Part shown: piece by piece, positions 35,414-43,673 of the stretch
How positions within the stretch are numbered: position 1 is the first letter of the stretch
Layout of the letters: every line of letters begins with the position of its first letter
Source of the DNA: Bacillota bacterium
GTDB lineage: Bacteria; Bacillota; Clostridia; Lachnospirales; Lachnospiraceae
Assembly: GCA_023435895.1 (NCBI GenBank)
Contig: JAEZLH010000026.1
Coordinates: forward strand, 1-64,000
DNA length: 64,000 nt
Direction of reading: 5' to 3'
Translations under genes and position numbers: made by a program
The notes under the pieces: model-generated
Databases searched by the model: none
What the model was told of the DNA's origin: nothing
The model's input: the letters and a program-made list of their open reading frames with translations, nothing else

Positions 35414-36520
35414 ATGAATATACTGGTGACCGGAGCAAAGGGCTTTGTAGGTCAAAATTTAGTGGCAATACTGAAAAGTCAAACTAATTATGAGATATTT
35501 GAATTTGACAGGGACAGTGATCCTAAATTATTGAAGGAATATTGTAAACGAGCTGATTTTATTTTTCATCTTGCCGGTGTAAACCGACCTAAGGACACTC
35601 AGGAATTTGCTCAGGATAATGTAGATCTGATTAGGATAATAATTGATTCCCTTTCTGAATATAAGAACTCCTGTCCGATTATATTTTCCTCCAGTATTCA
35701 AGCGACAGTTGATAATCCTTATGGAAAGAGCAAGAAAGAAGGAGAGGAATTACTTCTTGAATATGGGAATACAAGTGGTGCAAAAGTAATGATATTTCGT
35801 ATCCCCAATGTGTTTGGAAAATGGTGCAGACCAAATTACAACAGCTTTGTCGCAACCTTGTGCTATAACGTAATTCACGATATTCCAATTGAAATTCATG
35901 ACCCGAACCATTTGATGAACTTAGTGTATATCGATGATCTGGTCAGGGCTATGGCTGATAAAATTCAAGCGAATGAGCAGAGTTTGGGTTATTGTAATGT
36001 ACCGGTTAGTTATTTTGTTACCTTGGAAAAAATCAGTGAACTAATTCATTCTTTTAAAAAGGGACGAGAAACGCTCTATATACCCGATGTGTCGGATGAC
36101 TTTACCAAAAAGCTCTACAGCACCTACATAAGTTACCTTCCAAAAGAGCAATTAAATTATAAGCTTATGAAGAATGTGGATCATAGAGGTTCTTTTACGG
36201 AATTTATGAAAGGTTCTGAATTCGGGCAGCTTTCAGTGAATATTTCTAAGCCCGGAATTATTAGGGGAAATCACTATCATCATGTAAAGCACGAAAAATT
36301 TCTAATCATATCAGGGGAAGCAATCCTACGGCTTCGGCGTATCAATTCAGTGAATATGGTTCAATATACGCTTCGAGGGGAAGAACAAGAGATAGTCGAT
36401 ATTCCGGCAGGATATGCTCATAATATTGAAAATGTAGGAAGTACGGATTTGATTATCATCATATGGGCGTGTGAAAGTTATGATCCGGAAAACCCGGATA
36501 CTTATTATATGGAAGTATGA
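35414..36520 (+). CDS. capF: CapF: UDP-L-FucNAc pathway reductase with C-terminal cupin
   Basis: The 368-residue protein has an N-terminal SDR (about 1-245) starting NILVTGAKGFVGQN and with YGKSKKEGE, then a cupin domain (about 255-365) with HYHHVKHEKF metal-binding histidines. This two-domain layout is diagnostic for CapF/FnlB, which reduces the 4-keto sugar made by CapE to UDP-2-acetamido-2,6-dideoxy-L-talose. It starts behind AAGGAGGG and is followed 29 bases later by capG. Confidence 0.92.
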   Translation: MNILVTGAKGFVGQNLVAILKSQTNYEIFEFDRDSDPKLLKEYCKRADFIFHLAGVNRPKDTQEFAQDNVDLIRIIIDSLSEYKNSCPIIFSSSIQATVDNPYGKSKKEGEELLLEYGNTSGAKVMIFRIPNVFGKWCRPNYNSFVATLCYNVIHDIPIEIHDPNHLMNLVYIDDLVRAMADKIQANEQSLGYCNVPVSYFVTLEKISELIHSFKKGRETLYIPDVSDDFTKKLYSTYISYLPKEQLNYKLMKNVDHRGSFTEFMKGSEFGQLSVNISKPGIIRGNHYHHVKHEKFLIISGEAILRLRRINSVNMVQYTLRGEEQEIVDIPAGYAHNIENVGSTDLIIIIWACESYDPENPDTYYMEV

Positions 36521-36549
36521 AGGAAGAAAACTCTTAGTGGGAGGTATAA

Positions 36550-37677
36550 ATGAAAAAATTAAAAGTAATGACTGTAGTGGGAACACGTCCTGAGATTATA
36601 AGATTGTCTGCGGTCATAAATAAATTGGAGCATAGCGAAGCAATTGAACATATACTTGTTCATACCGGTCAAAATTATGACTATGAATTAAATGAAATTT
36701 TTTTTCGTGATTTAGAAATTAAAAACCCCGATTATTACTTAAATGCAGCAACAAAAAGTGCTGCTGAAACCATTGGTAATATCTTCATTAAAATAGACCC
36801 TCTCTTAGAAGAACTAAAACCAGATGCGCTTCTGATACTGGGGGATACCAATAGCTGCTTGTGCGCACTTACCGCAAAAAAAAGACATATCCCAATCTTT
36901 CACATGGAAGCCGGTAATCGTTGTTTTGATGAACGGGTGCCAGAGGAGAGTAACCGCAAAATTGTAGATCACATTGCCGATATTAATCTTCCTTATAGCA
37001 ATATTGCAAGAGATTACTTGCTTCGGGAAGGACTTCCCGCTGACCGGATTATTAAGACCGGCAGTCCCATGTATGAAGTGATTCATGGACATCTTACGCA
37101 AATTGAGCAGTCAGATATTTTACAAAGATTAGGGCTTACCAACGGGGAATACTTTATCGTTTCTGCTCATAGAGAAGAGAATATAAATTCTGGTAACTTT
37201 TATGATTTGATCGATTCCTTAAATGCCATCGCAGAGCACTATAAAAAACAGATCATAATCAGTACTCACCCCAGAACCATGGCTATGCTAAAAGAAAAAA
37301 ACATAGCATTTAATCCATTGATTAAGGTGTTGAAACCATTCGGGTTCTTTGATTATATCAACCTTCAGATGAATGCAAAAGCAGTACTCAGTGACAGTGG
37401 AACCATTAGCGAAGAAAGCTCTATACTAGGGCTGAAGGCAATTAATATCAGGCAGTCCCATGAGAGAATGGAGGCAATGGAAGAGAGCCAGGTCATGATG
37501 ACCGGACTTGGCAGGGAAAGGATTATGCAGGCATTAATGGTTTTGGAGAGTCAGAAGAAAGAGACCTTACGAAGCGTTACCGATTATTCTGCGTGTAATG
37601 TTTCAGAGAAGGTTCTACGAATTATCTTATCCTATACCGATTACGTTAAGAGAGTTGTGTGGGGAGTTCATAATTAG
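36550..37677 (+). CDS. capG: CapG/FnlC: UDP-FucNAc-forming 2-epimerase
   Basis: The 375-residue protein belongs to the UDP-GlcNAc 2-epimerase family: VVGTRPEIIRL (9-19), HTGQNYD, HMEAGNRCFDERVPEE (about 118-133) and a late SDSGTISEE (about 282-290). NRCFD and the tight match to FnlC/CapG, plus adjacency to capF, point to the last step, UDP-2-acetamido-L-talose to UDP-L-FucNAc, rather than WecB or NeuC. It is the last gene of the locus, which ends at a strong terminator. Confidence 0.9.
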   Translation: MKKLKVMTVVGTRPEIIRLSAVINKLEHSEAIEHILVHTGQNYDYELNEIFFRDLEIKNPDYYLNAATKSAAETIGNIFIKIDPLLEELKPDALLILGDTNSCLCALTAKKRHIPIFHMEAGNRCFDERVPEESNRKIVDHIADINLPYSNIARDYLLREGLPADRIIKTGSPMYEVIHGHLTQIEQSDILQRLGLTNGEYFIVSAHREENINSGNFYDLIDSLNAIAEHYKKQIIISTHPRTMAMLKEKNIAFNPLIKVLKPFGFFDYINLQMNAKAVLSDSGTISEESSILGLKAINIRQSHERMEAMEESQVMMTGLGRERIMQALMVLESQKKETLRSVTDYSACNVSEKVLRIILSYTDYVKRVVWGVHN

Positions 37678-37718
37678 TGTACTATTTATTGCCCACATAG
37701 ATAATACTTTAAAGGAAT

Positions 37719-37760
37719 AAAAATAGCACTTTGGATCAAATTTCCCAAAGTGCTATTTTT
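37719..37760. terminator. Strong bidirectional terminator ending the polysaccharide locus
   Basis: AAAAATAGCACTTTGG (37719-37734) and CCAAAGTGCTATTTTT (37745-37760) form a perfect 16-bp stem with A and T tracts on the two sides. It serves capG on the plus strand and the VOC gene on the minus strand. Confidence 0.93.
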
Positions 37761-37772
37761 AATTATCTTATT

Positions 37773-38201
37773 TTACTTGTTTTTAGTAGTAAAAATTTGA
37801 AAATTAACTCCAAACTTATCGGTAACCATTCCATATGCTGGACTAAAGTAAATTTCATTAAGTGCAATAATAATTTTACCATTTTCCTTTAACTTCTCAT
37901 AAAATTGATTGGTTTTCGAAATATCATCGGTTGTGATACAAATTGAAATTTGATTTCCCTGTTGAAAAGGAACTCCGGGAATAATATCAGAAACCATGAT
38001 TTCTGATTCGCCAATTATTAGTACAGAATGTGCTATAAGACCTAACTGATTTTTCGTAAATTTTGATAATTCTTCTTTTGGTCCTTCCCCTACAGTTTGC
38101 ATAAAAATAACTTTAGCCTTTAGGACCTCTTGATAATACTCAATTGCTTCTTTTGCTCTTCCATCCATAATCTGGATAAAAGGAATAAGTTTGAATGACA
38201 T
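37773..38201 (-). CDS. PhnB-like VOC (glyoxalase-fold) protein
   Basis: The 142-residue protein has the PhnB/YjdN form of the VOC fold: FIQIMDGRAKEAIEYY at the N-terminus and FSPAYGMVTDKFGVNFQI at the C-terminus. Function is unknown for most members; they are metalloenzyme-like or ligand-binding. It is read away from the WYL regulator, with AAAAGGAGATG before its start, and shares the 119-bp intergenic region with it, so it is probably a target of that regulator. Confidence 0.85.
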   Translation of the reverse strand: MSFKLIPFIQIMDGRAKEAIEYYQEVLKAKVIFMQTVGEGPKEELSKFTKNQLGLIAHSVLIIGESEIMVSDIIPGVPFQQGNQISICITTDDISKTNQFYEKLKENGKIIIALNEIYFSPAYGMVTDKFGVNFQIFTTKNK

Positions 38202-38252
38202 AATATTACATCTCCTTTTAGTCAGTATCTACAGTTGCGATATTTTTATTCG

Positions 38253-38298
38253 TTGCTGTATTTATAAGTATATACTATAATAGTGACAGAATGTGTCA
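38253..38298 (+). promoter_or_regulatory. Promoter and operator of the WYL regulator
   Basis: A -35 box TTGCTG (38253-38258) and -10 box TATAAT (38276-38281) are exactly 17 bp apart. At 38284-38298, over the transcription start, lies TGACA-GAATG-TGTCA, a perfect inverted repeat with a 5-base spacer. Autorepression is the likely role. Confidence 0.65.
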
Positions 38299-38320
38299 TA
38301 GTTATTTTAAGGAGGTAAAT

Positions 38321-39265
38321 ATGTCTAAAGCAAAAAGATTAAATGAAATGATTATGATGGTCAACCGAAAAAAAAGATTTACAGTTCAACAATTAGCACA
38401 AGAATTTGAAGTTTCTAAAAGAACCATTTTGAGAGATCTGCAGGAATTGAGTGAAATGGGTGTCCCCCTGTATTCAGAAGTAGGTCCACATGGAGGGTAT
38501 CAAATTTTAAACGAAAGAATACTTCCACCAATAGCATTTAGTGAGGATGAAGTCATCTCTATTTTTTTTGCAATTCATGCATTAAGATACTATATTGCAC
38601 TCCCTTTTGATATTGAGTATGAATCTATAAAAAAGAAATTTTATTTAAATCTTTCTGGAGATATCAGAGATAAGATTGATAGTATGAATGGTCGAGTTGA
38701 TTTTTTATCGGTTCGTCAGTACGAAAAAATTCCAGTTCTAAGACAATTATTAGACGCAGCAATTCAACAAGATGTTATAATAATTAATTATGAGATAAAT
38801 GGAGAAAGCCACAATCGAAATATTCAGCCCATAGGCATCTATGTAAATGAAGGCAAGTGGTATTGTCCATCATATTGTATTTCCAAAAAAGATTATAGAG
38901 TTTTTAGATGTGACCGAATAAATTCTGTAAAGTTGGATAAAAACACATCGCCCATTGACTTATCTAATATTAATTTAAAGAATCATTTTTTAATGATGAA
39001 CACAAATAAAGAAACATTTGAATTACATGTAGAATTAACTAAAAAAGGCATAGAGAAATATCAGTCAGCAAAATGGCCTAATATTAAATTAGAAAGGCAG
39101 GAAGATGGTTCAGGATTTTTGAAAGGTTCTATATCTGTAAGTGATATGGATTTTTTTTCGGATTACTTTATTTCATATGGTAAAGATGCAAATATCAAAA
39201 AACCTCTTGAGCTAATTGAATGCATAAAAGAAAATTTAAATATAATTTTAAACCAGTACAAGTAA
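38321..39265 (+). CDS. HTH-11/WYL transcriptional regulator (YafY family)
   Basis: The 314-residue protein has an N-terminal HTH (about 1-60, with SKRTILRDLQELSEMG) and a WYL-type sensing region (about 135-230, containing EGKWYCPSYCISKKDYRVFRCD). WYL regulators respond to small ligands or nucleic acid. I chose ATG 38321 behind AAGGAGGTAAAT; the frame upstream overlaps the operator. It is divergent from the VOC gene. The 418 bases after it hold only hairpins until the duplicated unit. Confidence 0.87.
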   Translation: MSKAKRLNEMIMMVNRKKRFTVQQLAQEFEVSKRTILRDLQELSEMGVPLYSEVGPHGGYQILNERILPPIAFSEDEVISIFFAIHALRYYIALPFDIEYESIKKKFYLNLSGDIRDKIDSMNGRVDFLSVRQYEKIPVLRQLLDAAIQQDVIIINYEINGESHNRNIQPIGIYVNEGKWYCPSYCISKKDYRVFRCDRINSVKLDKNTSPIDLSNINLKNHFLMMNTNKETFELHVELTKKGIEKYQSAKWPNIKLERQEDGSGFLKGSISVSDMDFFSDYFISYGKDANIKKPLELIECIKENLNIILNQYK

Positions 39266-39478
39266 GCGATTCAGGTAGTATGCCTGTTAATCTGTTTTGA
39301 TTGAGATTTACTAACGGGTTATAAGGAATACAGAAAATACGGCATTTCACAGTGATTTTGGGTTATATTGACCAGAGGTTTATGATAACGATAATTAAAG
39401 TGTGACAGTTGATTCTTTGCTATATTCAGTTTTCAACCTATCACATATTCTTTTGAATTTACTGCGGTAATTTCTTAC

Positions 39479-39563
39479 ATGAGAGAGCTCTCATATATAA
39501 GGACATTGTTTGCTTTTCACTTTAGAAGATAAATTCATCTAATATGAAAAACAAACAATGTCC
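39479..39563. repeat. Hairpins at the border of duplicated unit A
   Basis: At 39479-39494 ATGAGAG and CTCTCAT pair over a 2-base loop. At 39501-39512 and 39552-39563 GGACATTGTTTG pairs with CAAACAATGTCC over a 39-base loop, with further TTTTCA/TGAAAA pairing. The second structure lies about 120 bases downstream of the unit A gene (minus strand), at the same place as the 18-bp hairpin of unit B. Confidence 0.7.
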
Positions 39564-39683
39564 TTTCGGTCGTACAGGAAATAAAAGTGTGCTTTTTATA
39601 AATCCAGTGGTATCATAAACATTATATATTATTTAACATAGGGTGTGCTTTCTGATTTCTTTAGCGAAAGTTTGTGTTCTGCA

Positions 39684-40004
39684 TTAACGTCTGATCCAGA
39701 AGAATAATCTTCTGATAAATCCAATGATCGTACCAATGATAATGGCAAAAGCAATACTGAGCAAAGCATAGTTTCTGGTGAAAAGTAGGCTATTAAATTC
39801 AGCTATTAAATCTGCTACGGTAACAATGCCAAGGAAGAAATACAATCTAGTAATCATTACGATAAAAGTTAACAAATCTATGATTAATGCAACTTTTACA
39901 CTGATTTCTGTTCGACAGCGTGCAGAAAGACTAAATGCTAATGCGCCGATGAAGCCGGGAACGATCAATATTAAAAAATATCGATACAAATCAAAAAAAT
40001 TCAT
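39684..40004 (-). CDS. Small membrane protein, copy A of a tandem pair
   Basis: The 106-residue protein has three or four hydrophobic segments (about 7-25, 36-56, 78-96) and ends in a basic RRLFFWIRR tail. It begins MNFFDLYRYFLILIVPGF. I do not recognise the family. It starts behind a reverse-strand AAAGGAGC and lies 800 bases from its paralogue with similar leader and 3' hairpin. The conserved tail and the VPGFIGALAFS segment are the parts most alike between copies. A role in the membrane is clear; function is not. Confidence 0.75.
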   Translation of the reverse strand: MNFFDLYRYFLILIVPGFIGALAFSLSARCRTEISVKVALIIDLLTFIVMITRLYFFLGIVTVADLIAEFNSLLFTRNYALLSIAFAIIIGTIIGFIRRLFFWIRR

Positions 40005-40297
40005 ACAAATGCTCCTTTACTAAATGTTGTATTCTGTAATATAATACGGGATTATATACAAATTGGTTCCTGTATAATGTCGAATACAAGAATTACGAAT
40101 CAATTTTCGCATTTATAAATTTGTTTTTCTATCTGCTCTGTGCAATAGATTTCATAATTCGAAATCAATCACTCAAATTACTTTATTTTATGTTAGGAAT
40201 ATTGAGAAGGTAAGAATTGATTGATTGAATTCCAAATTGGAAATGATGTCTTAGTGAAAATGAGTTTAAGATAGTAACCGCCAACGTCATTAATTTA

Positions 40298-40363
40298 GGA
40301 CACTGTATTCTTTATTTATTTATGAGGGTAATCATTCATACATATATAAAGAATACAGTGTCC
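40298..40363. repeat. 18-bp perfect hairpin downstream of copy B
   Basis: GGACACTGTATTCTTTAT (40298-40315) pairs fully with the inverted copy at 40346-40363 over a 30-base loop. It has the same position and the same GGACA.TGT outer bases as the hairpin after copy A, but different inner pairs, so the stem has been kept while its sequence changed. Confidence 0.75.
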
Positions 40364-40483
40364 TTTTCGGTTGTGCAGGAAACGGGTTAGGTTCTTTCTA
40401 AAAAACGAACTGTATAATAAAATATTATATAATATTTAACATAGAGTGTATTTTGATGGATTATCCAAAGGTGTGGGACTGGA

Positions 40484-40804
40484 TTAACGTCTGATCCAGA
40501 AGAACAGTCTTCTGATCAGTCCAGCGATTGTACCGATGATGATGGCAACTAAAATACTGAGTAACGCATAATTTCTGGTGAAACTCAGGCAGGTGAATTC
40601 AAATAATAAATCTGCAACTGTAACTACGCCATGGAAGAAATACAATCCGGTGATCAAAACGATAAAAGTTAACAAATCAATGATTAATGCAACTCTTATG
40701 TTGATTTCGGTTCGAAAGCGTGCAGCTATACTAAATGCTAATGCACCGATAAAGCCAGGAACGATCAGTATTAAAAAATATCGAAACAGATCAAAAAAAT
40801 CCAT
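40484..40804 (-). CDS. Small membrane protein, copy B of a tandem pair
   Basis: The 106-residue paralogue of the protein at 39684-40004, starting MDFFDLFRYFLILIVPGF and ending RRLFFWIRR. Hydrophobic segments are in the same places. It starts behind a reverse-strand AAAGGAGA. Conservation of reading frame, length and ends in both copies shows selection for protein. The family is unknown to me. The 40805-41259 region upstream holds its leader and the tail of the duplicated unit, with no other gene seen. Confidence 0.75.
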   Translation of the reverse strand: MDFFDLFRYFLILIVPGFIGALAFSIAARFRTEINIRVALIIDLLTFIVLITGLYFFHGVVTVADLLFEFTCLSFTRNYALLSILVAIIIGTIAGLIRRLFFWIRR

Positions 40805-41259
40805 ACAAATTCTCCTTTACTAAAATGTAGTATTCTGTAATATAATACGGGATTATATACAAATTGGTTCCTGCAATATTGTCGAATAATACGAATCAAA
40901 TTTCGCATTTTATGAATTTGTTATTCTATCTGTGTGTAAGTGCAAAAGATTCCATGATCCAGACTCAATCATTCATAGAAAATTAATTGTAATTTGATTG
41001 GTATAATTTAAGAATGCAAGTAAGAGTTGAACGATTGAAGCCATTTTGGAAAATGATATCTTTGTAATATCATATGATTTATTTTACAAATCGTGTCAAA
41101 TCCACATATATTTAGTAAGATTTGAGATTATTAGCACTAAAAATCTGATAAATCAAATTGTAGTAATGTCTTATGATCCTTCCAGAAAATCCTAGTTTCC
41201 TGTTCCATATTGTAAAAATTTGAAATAAAATTAAATTTTAAATAATTTTAAAAAACTGA

Positions 41260-41306
41260 TTGACATAACTATCTAACACTGTTATATTACTAATATAGTT
41301 AGCTAA
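41260..41306 (+). promoter_or_regulatory. marR promoter with overlapping operator elements
   Basis: TTGACA (41260-41265) and TATATT (41283-41288) are 17 bp apart. CACTGTTATATTACTA (41278-41293) overlaps the -10 and resembles the 16-bp repeats found before the ABC genes. TTAGCTAA (41299-41306) is a perfect palindrome that recurs at 41800-41807. MarR autoregulation through these sites is likely. Confidence 0.65.
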
Positions 41307-41328
41307 TCAAATGGAAAGGAGGAACAGT

Positions 41329-41763
41329 ATGGATTATAAAGAATTGACTAAAGAATTTATTAATAATATGAATTTAATTCAAAGAGCAAGACCTCATAAA
41401 TCACTAAATGATTCCATGCAGGGTGAAAACTTTGTTCTTCAATATCTTTCCCATCAAAGCGGATCCGCCTTACCAAGTGAAATAAGTAATACCATGGGAA
41501 TCAGTACGGCAAGGATTGCAGCAACCTTAAATAGCCTAGAGAAAAAAGGTTATGTAACAAGAAGAATTGACAGCAATGACCGCCGTAGAATTTTAGTGGA
41601 TTTGACAGAAGAAGGCAAAAAAATGGCTTTGGAGCATCGCCAGCATATGATTGATGAAATGGCGAAGTTACTTTCTCTTTTAGGGGAAGAGGATGCCAAA
41701 GAATATGTTCGCATTACGAGCAAAATGGCTGCAATGATATCAAAACATCATGCAAGAGAGTAA
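41329..41763 (+). CDS. MarR-family regulator of the adjacent ABC exporter
   Basis: The 144-residue winged-helix protein has the MarR core: SEISNTMGISTARIAATLNSLEKKGYV (recognition region about 49-75) and RRIDSNDRRRILVDLTEEG (wing). It is expected to repress its own operon until a drug or metabolite binds. The start is ATG 41329 behind AAAGGAGG. The two ABC exporter genes follow, separated by a repeat array, an order typical for drug-inducible efflux. Confidence 0.9.
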   Translation: MDYKELTKEFINNMNLIQRARPHKSLNDSMQGENFVLQYLSHQSGSALPSEISNTMGISTARIAATLNSLEKKGYVTRRIDSNDRRRILVDLTEEGKKMALEHRQHMIDEMAKLLSLLGEEDAKEYVRITSKMAAMISKHHARE

Positions 41764-41790
41764 ATACGGTCATTCCAAGTGACCGTATTT
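41762..41790 (+). terminator. Hairpin between marR and the ABC genes
   Basis: AAATACGGTCA and TGACCGTATTT form a perfect 11-bp stem with a 7-base loop right at the marR stop. There is no real T tract, so it may only attenuate transcription or protect the 3' end. Confidence 0.5.
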
Positions 41791-41799
41791 AAATCCCAA

Positions 41800-41900
41800 T
41801 TAGCTAACACTATTAGTTTCGAGCACTGTTATTATCAAACACTATTACTATCAAATGCTATTACTATCAAACACTATTATTAACGAACACTATTATTCAA
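41800..41900 (+). repeat. Palindrome plus six 16-bp tandem repeats before the ABC exporter genes
   Basis: After TTAGCTAA (41800-41807), units related to CACTATTACTATCAAA start at 41808, 41824, 41840, 41856, 41872 and 41888, in perfect 16-base register, the last one running into the AAGGAGG ribosome site. The same palindrome and a similar unit lie at the marR promoter. An operator array or a spacing element is suggested. Confidence 0.85.
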
Positions 41901-41912
41901 GGAGGATGAACT

Positions 41913-43673
41913 ATGATTAAAATTTTAAAAAGAATTAACCGTATGGAATGGCTTCAGGCAGCAATCAGTCTTGTTTTTATCATTTCCCAGGTTTGGCTTG
42001 ACTTAAAGATGCCTGATTATATGTCAAAGATTACAAGATTAACACAGACCCCCGAAAGCAATATGGCAGAGATCTGGAAAGCCGGAGGGTACATGCTGCT
42101 TTGTGCTCTGGGAAGTTTTATGGCAGCGGCCATTGTTGGATTTTTTGCTTCCAGAATAGCAGCTTCTTTTTCACAGAGGGTACGCAGCTTACTTTATAAC
42201 AAAGTGGATTCCTTCTCCATGGAGGAAATTAGCAGATTTTCCACTTCCAGCTTAATTACACGTTCTACCAATGACGTTACTCAAGTTCAGATATTAATTA
42301 CCATGGGTCTTCAAATTGTAATAAAAGCGCCAATTATGGCCGTATGGGCAATGACTAAAATTGCAGGTAAGGGATATGAATGGACTTTGGCAACGGGGAT
42401 TACCCTAGCATTAATCGTTGGAATGCTGGTCATTCTATTAATTACTGTTATGCCAAAATTTAAAAAGATGCAAGAGCTTACCGACAATTTAAACCGTGTT
42501 ACCATGGAAAATCTCACCGGTTTAAGAGTAGTAAGAGCTTATAACGCCAAAGAGTACCAGACTCAGAAATTTGAAGAAGCAAATACCGAACTTACCGACA
42601 CCCAATTATTCACTAGTAGAGGAATGGCAATTATGCAGCCGATTATGATGTTGATGATGAGCGGGTTAAACTTAGTCATCTATTGGATTGGTGCCCATTT
42701 AATTAATGCGGCACAAGCCATGGATAAGCTGACCTATTTTTCAAATATGGTAGTCTTCTCATCCTATGCAATGCAGGTGATTATGTCCATTATGATGATG
42801 GTTATGATATTCATACTTTTGCCCAGAGCCATGGTATCAGCTAAACGTATTAATGAAGTACTTGATACAACGCCTGTTATTGTGGAAGGAACTATAACAG
42901 AAGGTATGGCGGGTATGAAAGGCGTAGTTGAATTTAAGAATGTCAGCTTTCAATATCCTGGAGCATCCGATTATGTTCTAAAGGATGTCAGCTTTCAAGC
43001 AAAGAAGGGGGAAACGATTGCCTTCATTGGTTCTACCGGTAGCGGAAAGAGTACATTGATTAATCTAATTCCCAGGTTCTTTGATGCAACTGAAGGTGAA
43101 ATATTAGTAGATGGTGTTAATGTTAAGAATTACGAACAGGAAGCACTGAATAATAAAATTGGTTATGTCCCTCAAAAGGCAGTAATGTTTAAGGGTTCCG
43201 TCAACTCCAATGTAGCGTATGGAGATAACGGAAGAAATTCTACATCAAAAGAAGATGTAATAAGAGCAGTAAAGATTGCACAAGGTCAGGAATTCGTAGA
43301 ACAGATGGAAGGAAGCTATGAAGGTGCGATCTCACAGGGAGGTACAAATGTATCGGGAGGGCAAAAACAACGTCTTGCCATAGCTCGTGCAGTGTTCAGA
43401 AATCCTGAGATCTACATTTTTGATGACAGTTTTTCAGCACTGGATTATAAGACGGACCGAATTCTCCGATCTGCATTAAAACAGGAGACAAAGGGTGTTA
43501 CTAGCATGATTGTTGCACAACGGATCGGTACAATTATGGATGCAGACCAAATTATTGTTCTTGATGAAGGAAGAGTAGTCGGAAAGGGAACCCATAGAGA
43601 ATTATTAGATAGCTGTGAGGTTTATAAAGAAATTGCGATATCTCAATTAAGTGAGGAGGAACTTGCCGTATGA
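41913..43673 (+). CDS. Multidrug ABC exporter half-transporter with degenerate ATP site
   Basis: The 586-residue protein has six transmembrane helices (about 15-320) and an ATPase domain. Walker A is GSTGSGKST and the signature is VSGGQ, but the residue after Walker B is Asp (IFDDSFSALD) rather than Glu and the H-loop His is Gln (VAQRIGTI). These are the usual marks of the non-catalytic half of heterodimeric exporters such as LmrCD, BmrCD or EfrCD. Its stop overlaps the partner start as ATGA. Start behind AAGGAGG. Confidence 0.92.
   Translation: MIKILKRINRMEWLQAAISLVFIISQVWLDLKMPDYMSKITRLTQTPESNMAEIWKAGGYMLLCALGSFMAAAIVGFFASRIAASFSQRVRSLLYNKVDSFSMEEISRFSTSSLITRSTNDVTQVQILITMGLQIVIKAPIMAVWAMTKIAGKGYEWTLATGITLALIVGMLVILLITVMPKFKKMQELTDNLNRVTMENLTGLRVVRAYNAKEYQTQKFEEANTELTDTQLFTSRGMAIMQPIMMLMMSGLNLVIYWIGAHLINAAQAMDKLTYFSNMVVFSSYAMQVIMSIMMMVMIFILLPRAMVSAKRINEVLDTTPVIVEGTITEGMAGMKGVVEFKNVSFQYPGASDYVLKDVSFQAKKGETIAFIGSTGSGKSTLINLIPRFFDATEGEILVDGVNVKNYEQEALNNKIGYVPQKAVMFKGSVNSNVAYGDNGRNSTSKEDVIRAVKIAQGQEFVEQMEGSYEGAISQGGTNVSGGQKQRLAIARAVFRNPEIYIFDDSFSALDYKTDRILRSALKQETKGVTSMIVAQRIGTIMDADQIIVLDEGRVVGKGTHRELLDSCEVYKEIAISQLSEEELAV

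Larger units (their letters stand above)
39501..41070. repeat. Tandem duplication of an 800-bp unit (A 39501-40290, B 40298-41070)
   Basis: The two minus-strand genes of 106 codons, their promoters and their downstream hairpins are repeated with an exact 800-base pitch (stops at 39684 and 40484). Similarity runs through the coding region, the 5' leader (the segment TGTAATATAATACGGGAT is the same in both) and weakly through the outer flank. Divergence of about a quarter of residues shows the duplication is not recent. Confidence 0.85.

Noticed and set aside
39778..40823. Plus-strand 81-codon frames opposite both small membrane proteins (39778-40023, 40578-40823)
   Set aside because: They are antisense to the conserved minus-strand genes and have no ribosome site. 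They recur only because the unit is duplicated.
41808..41900. CRISPR-like array
   Set aside because: The repeats are contiguous 16-bp units without spacers and no cas gene is present.
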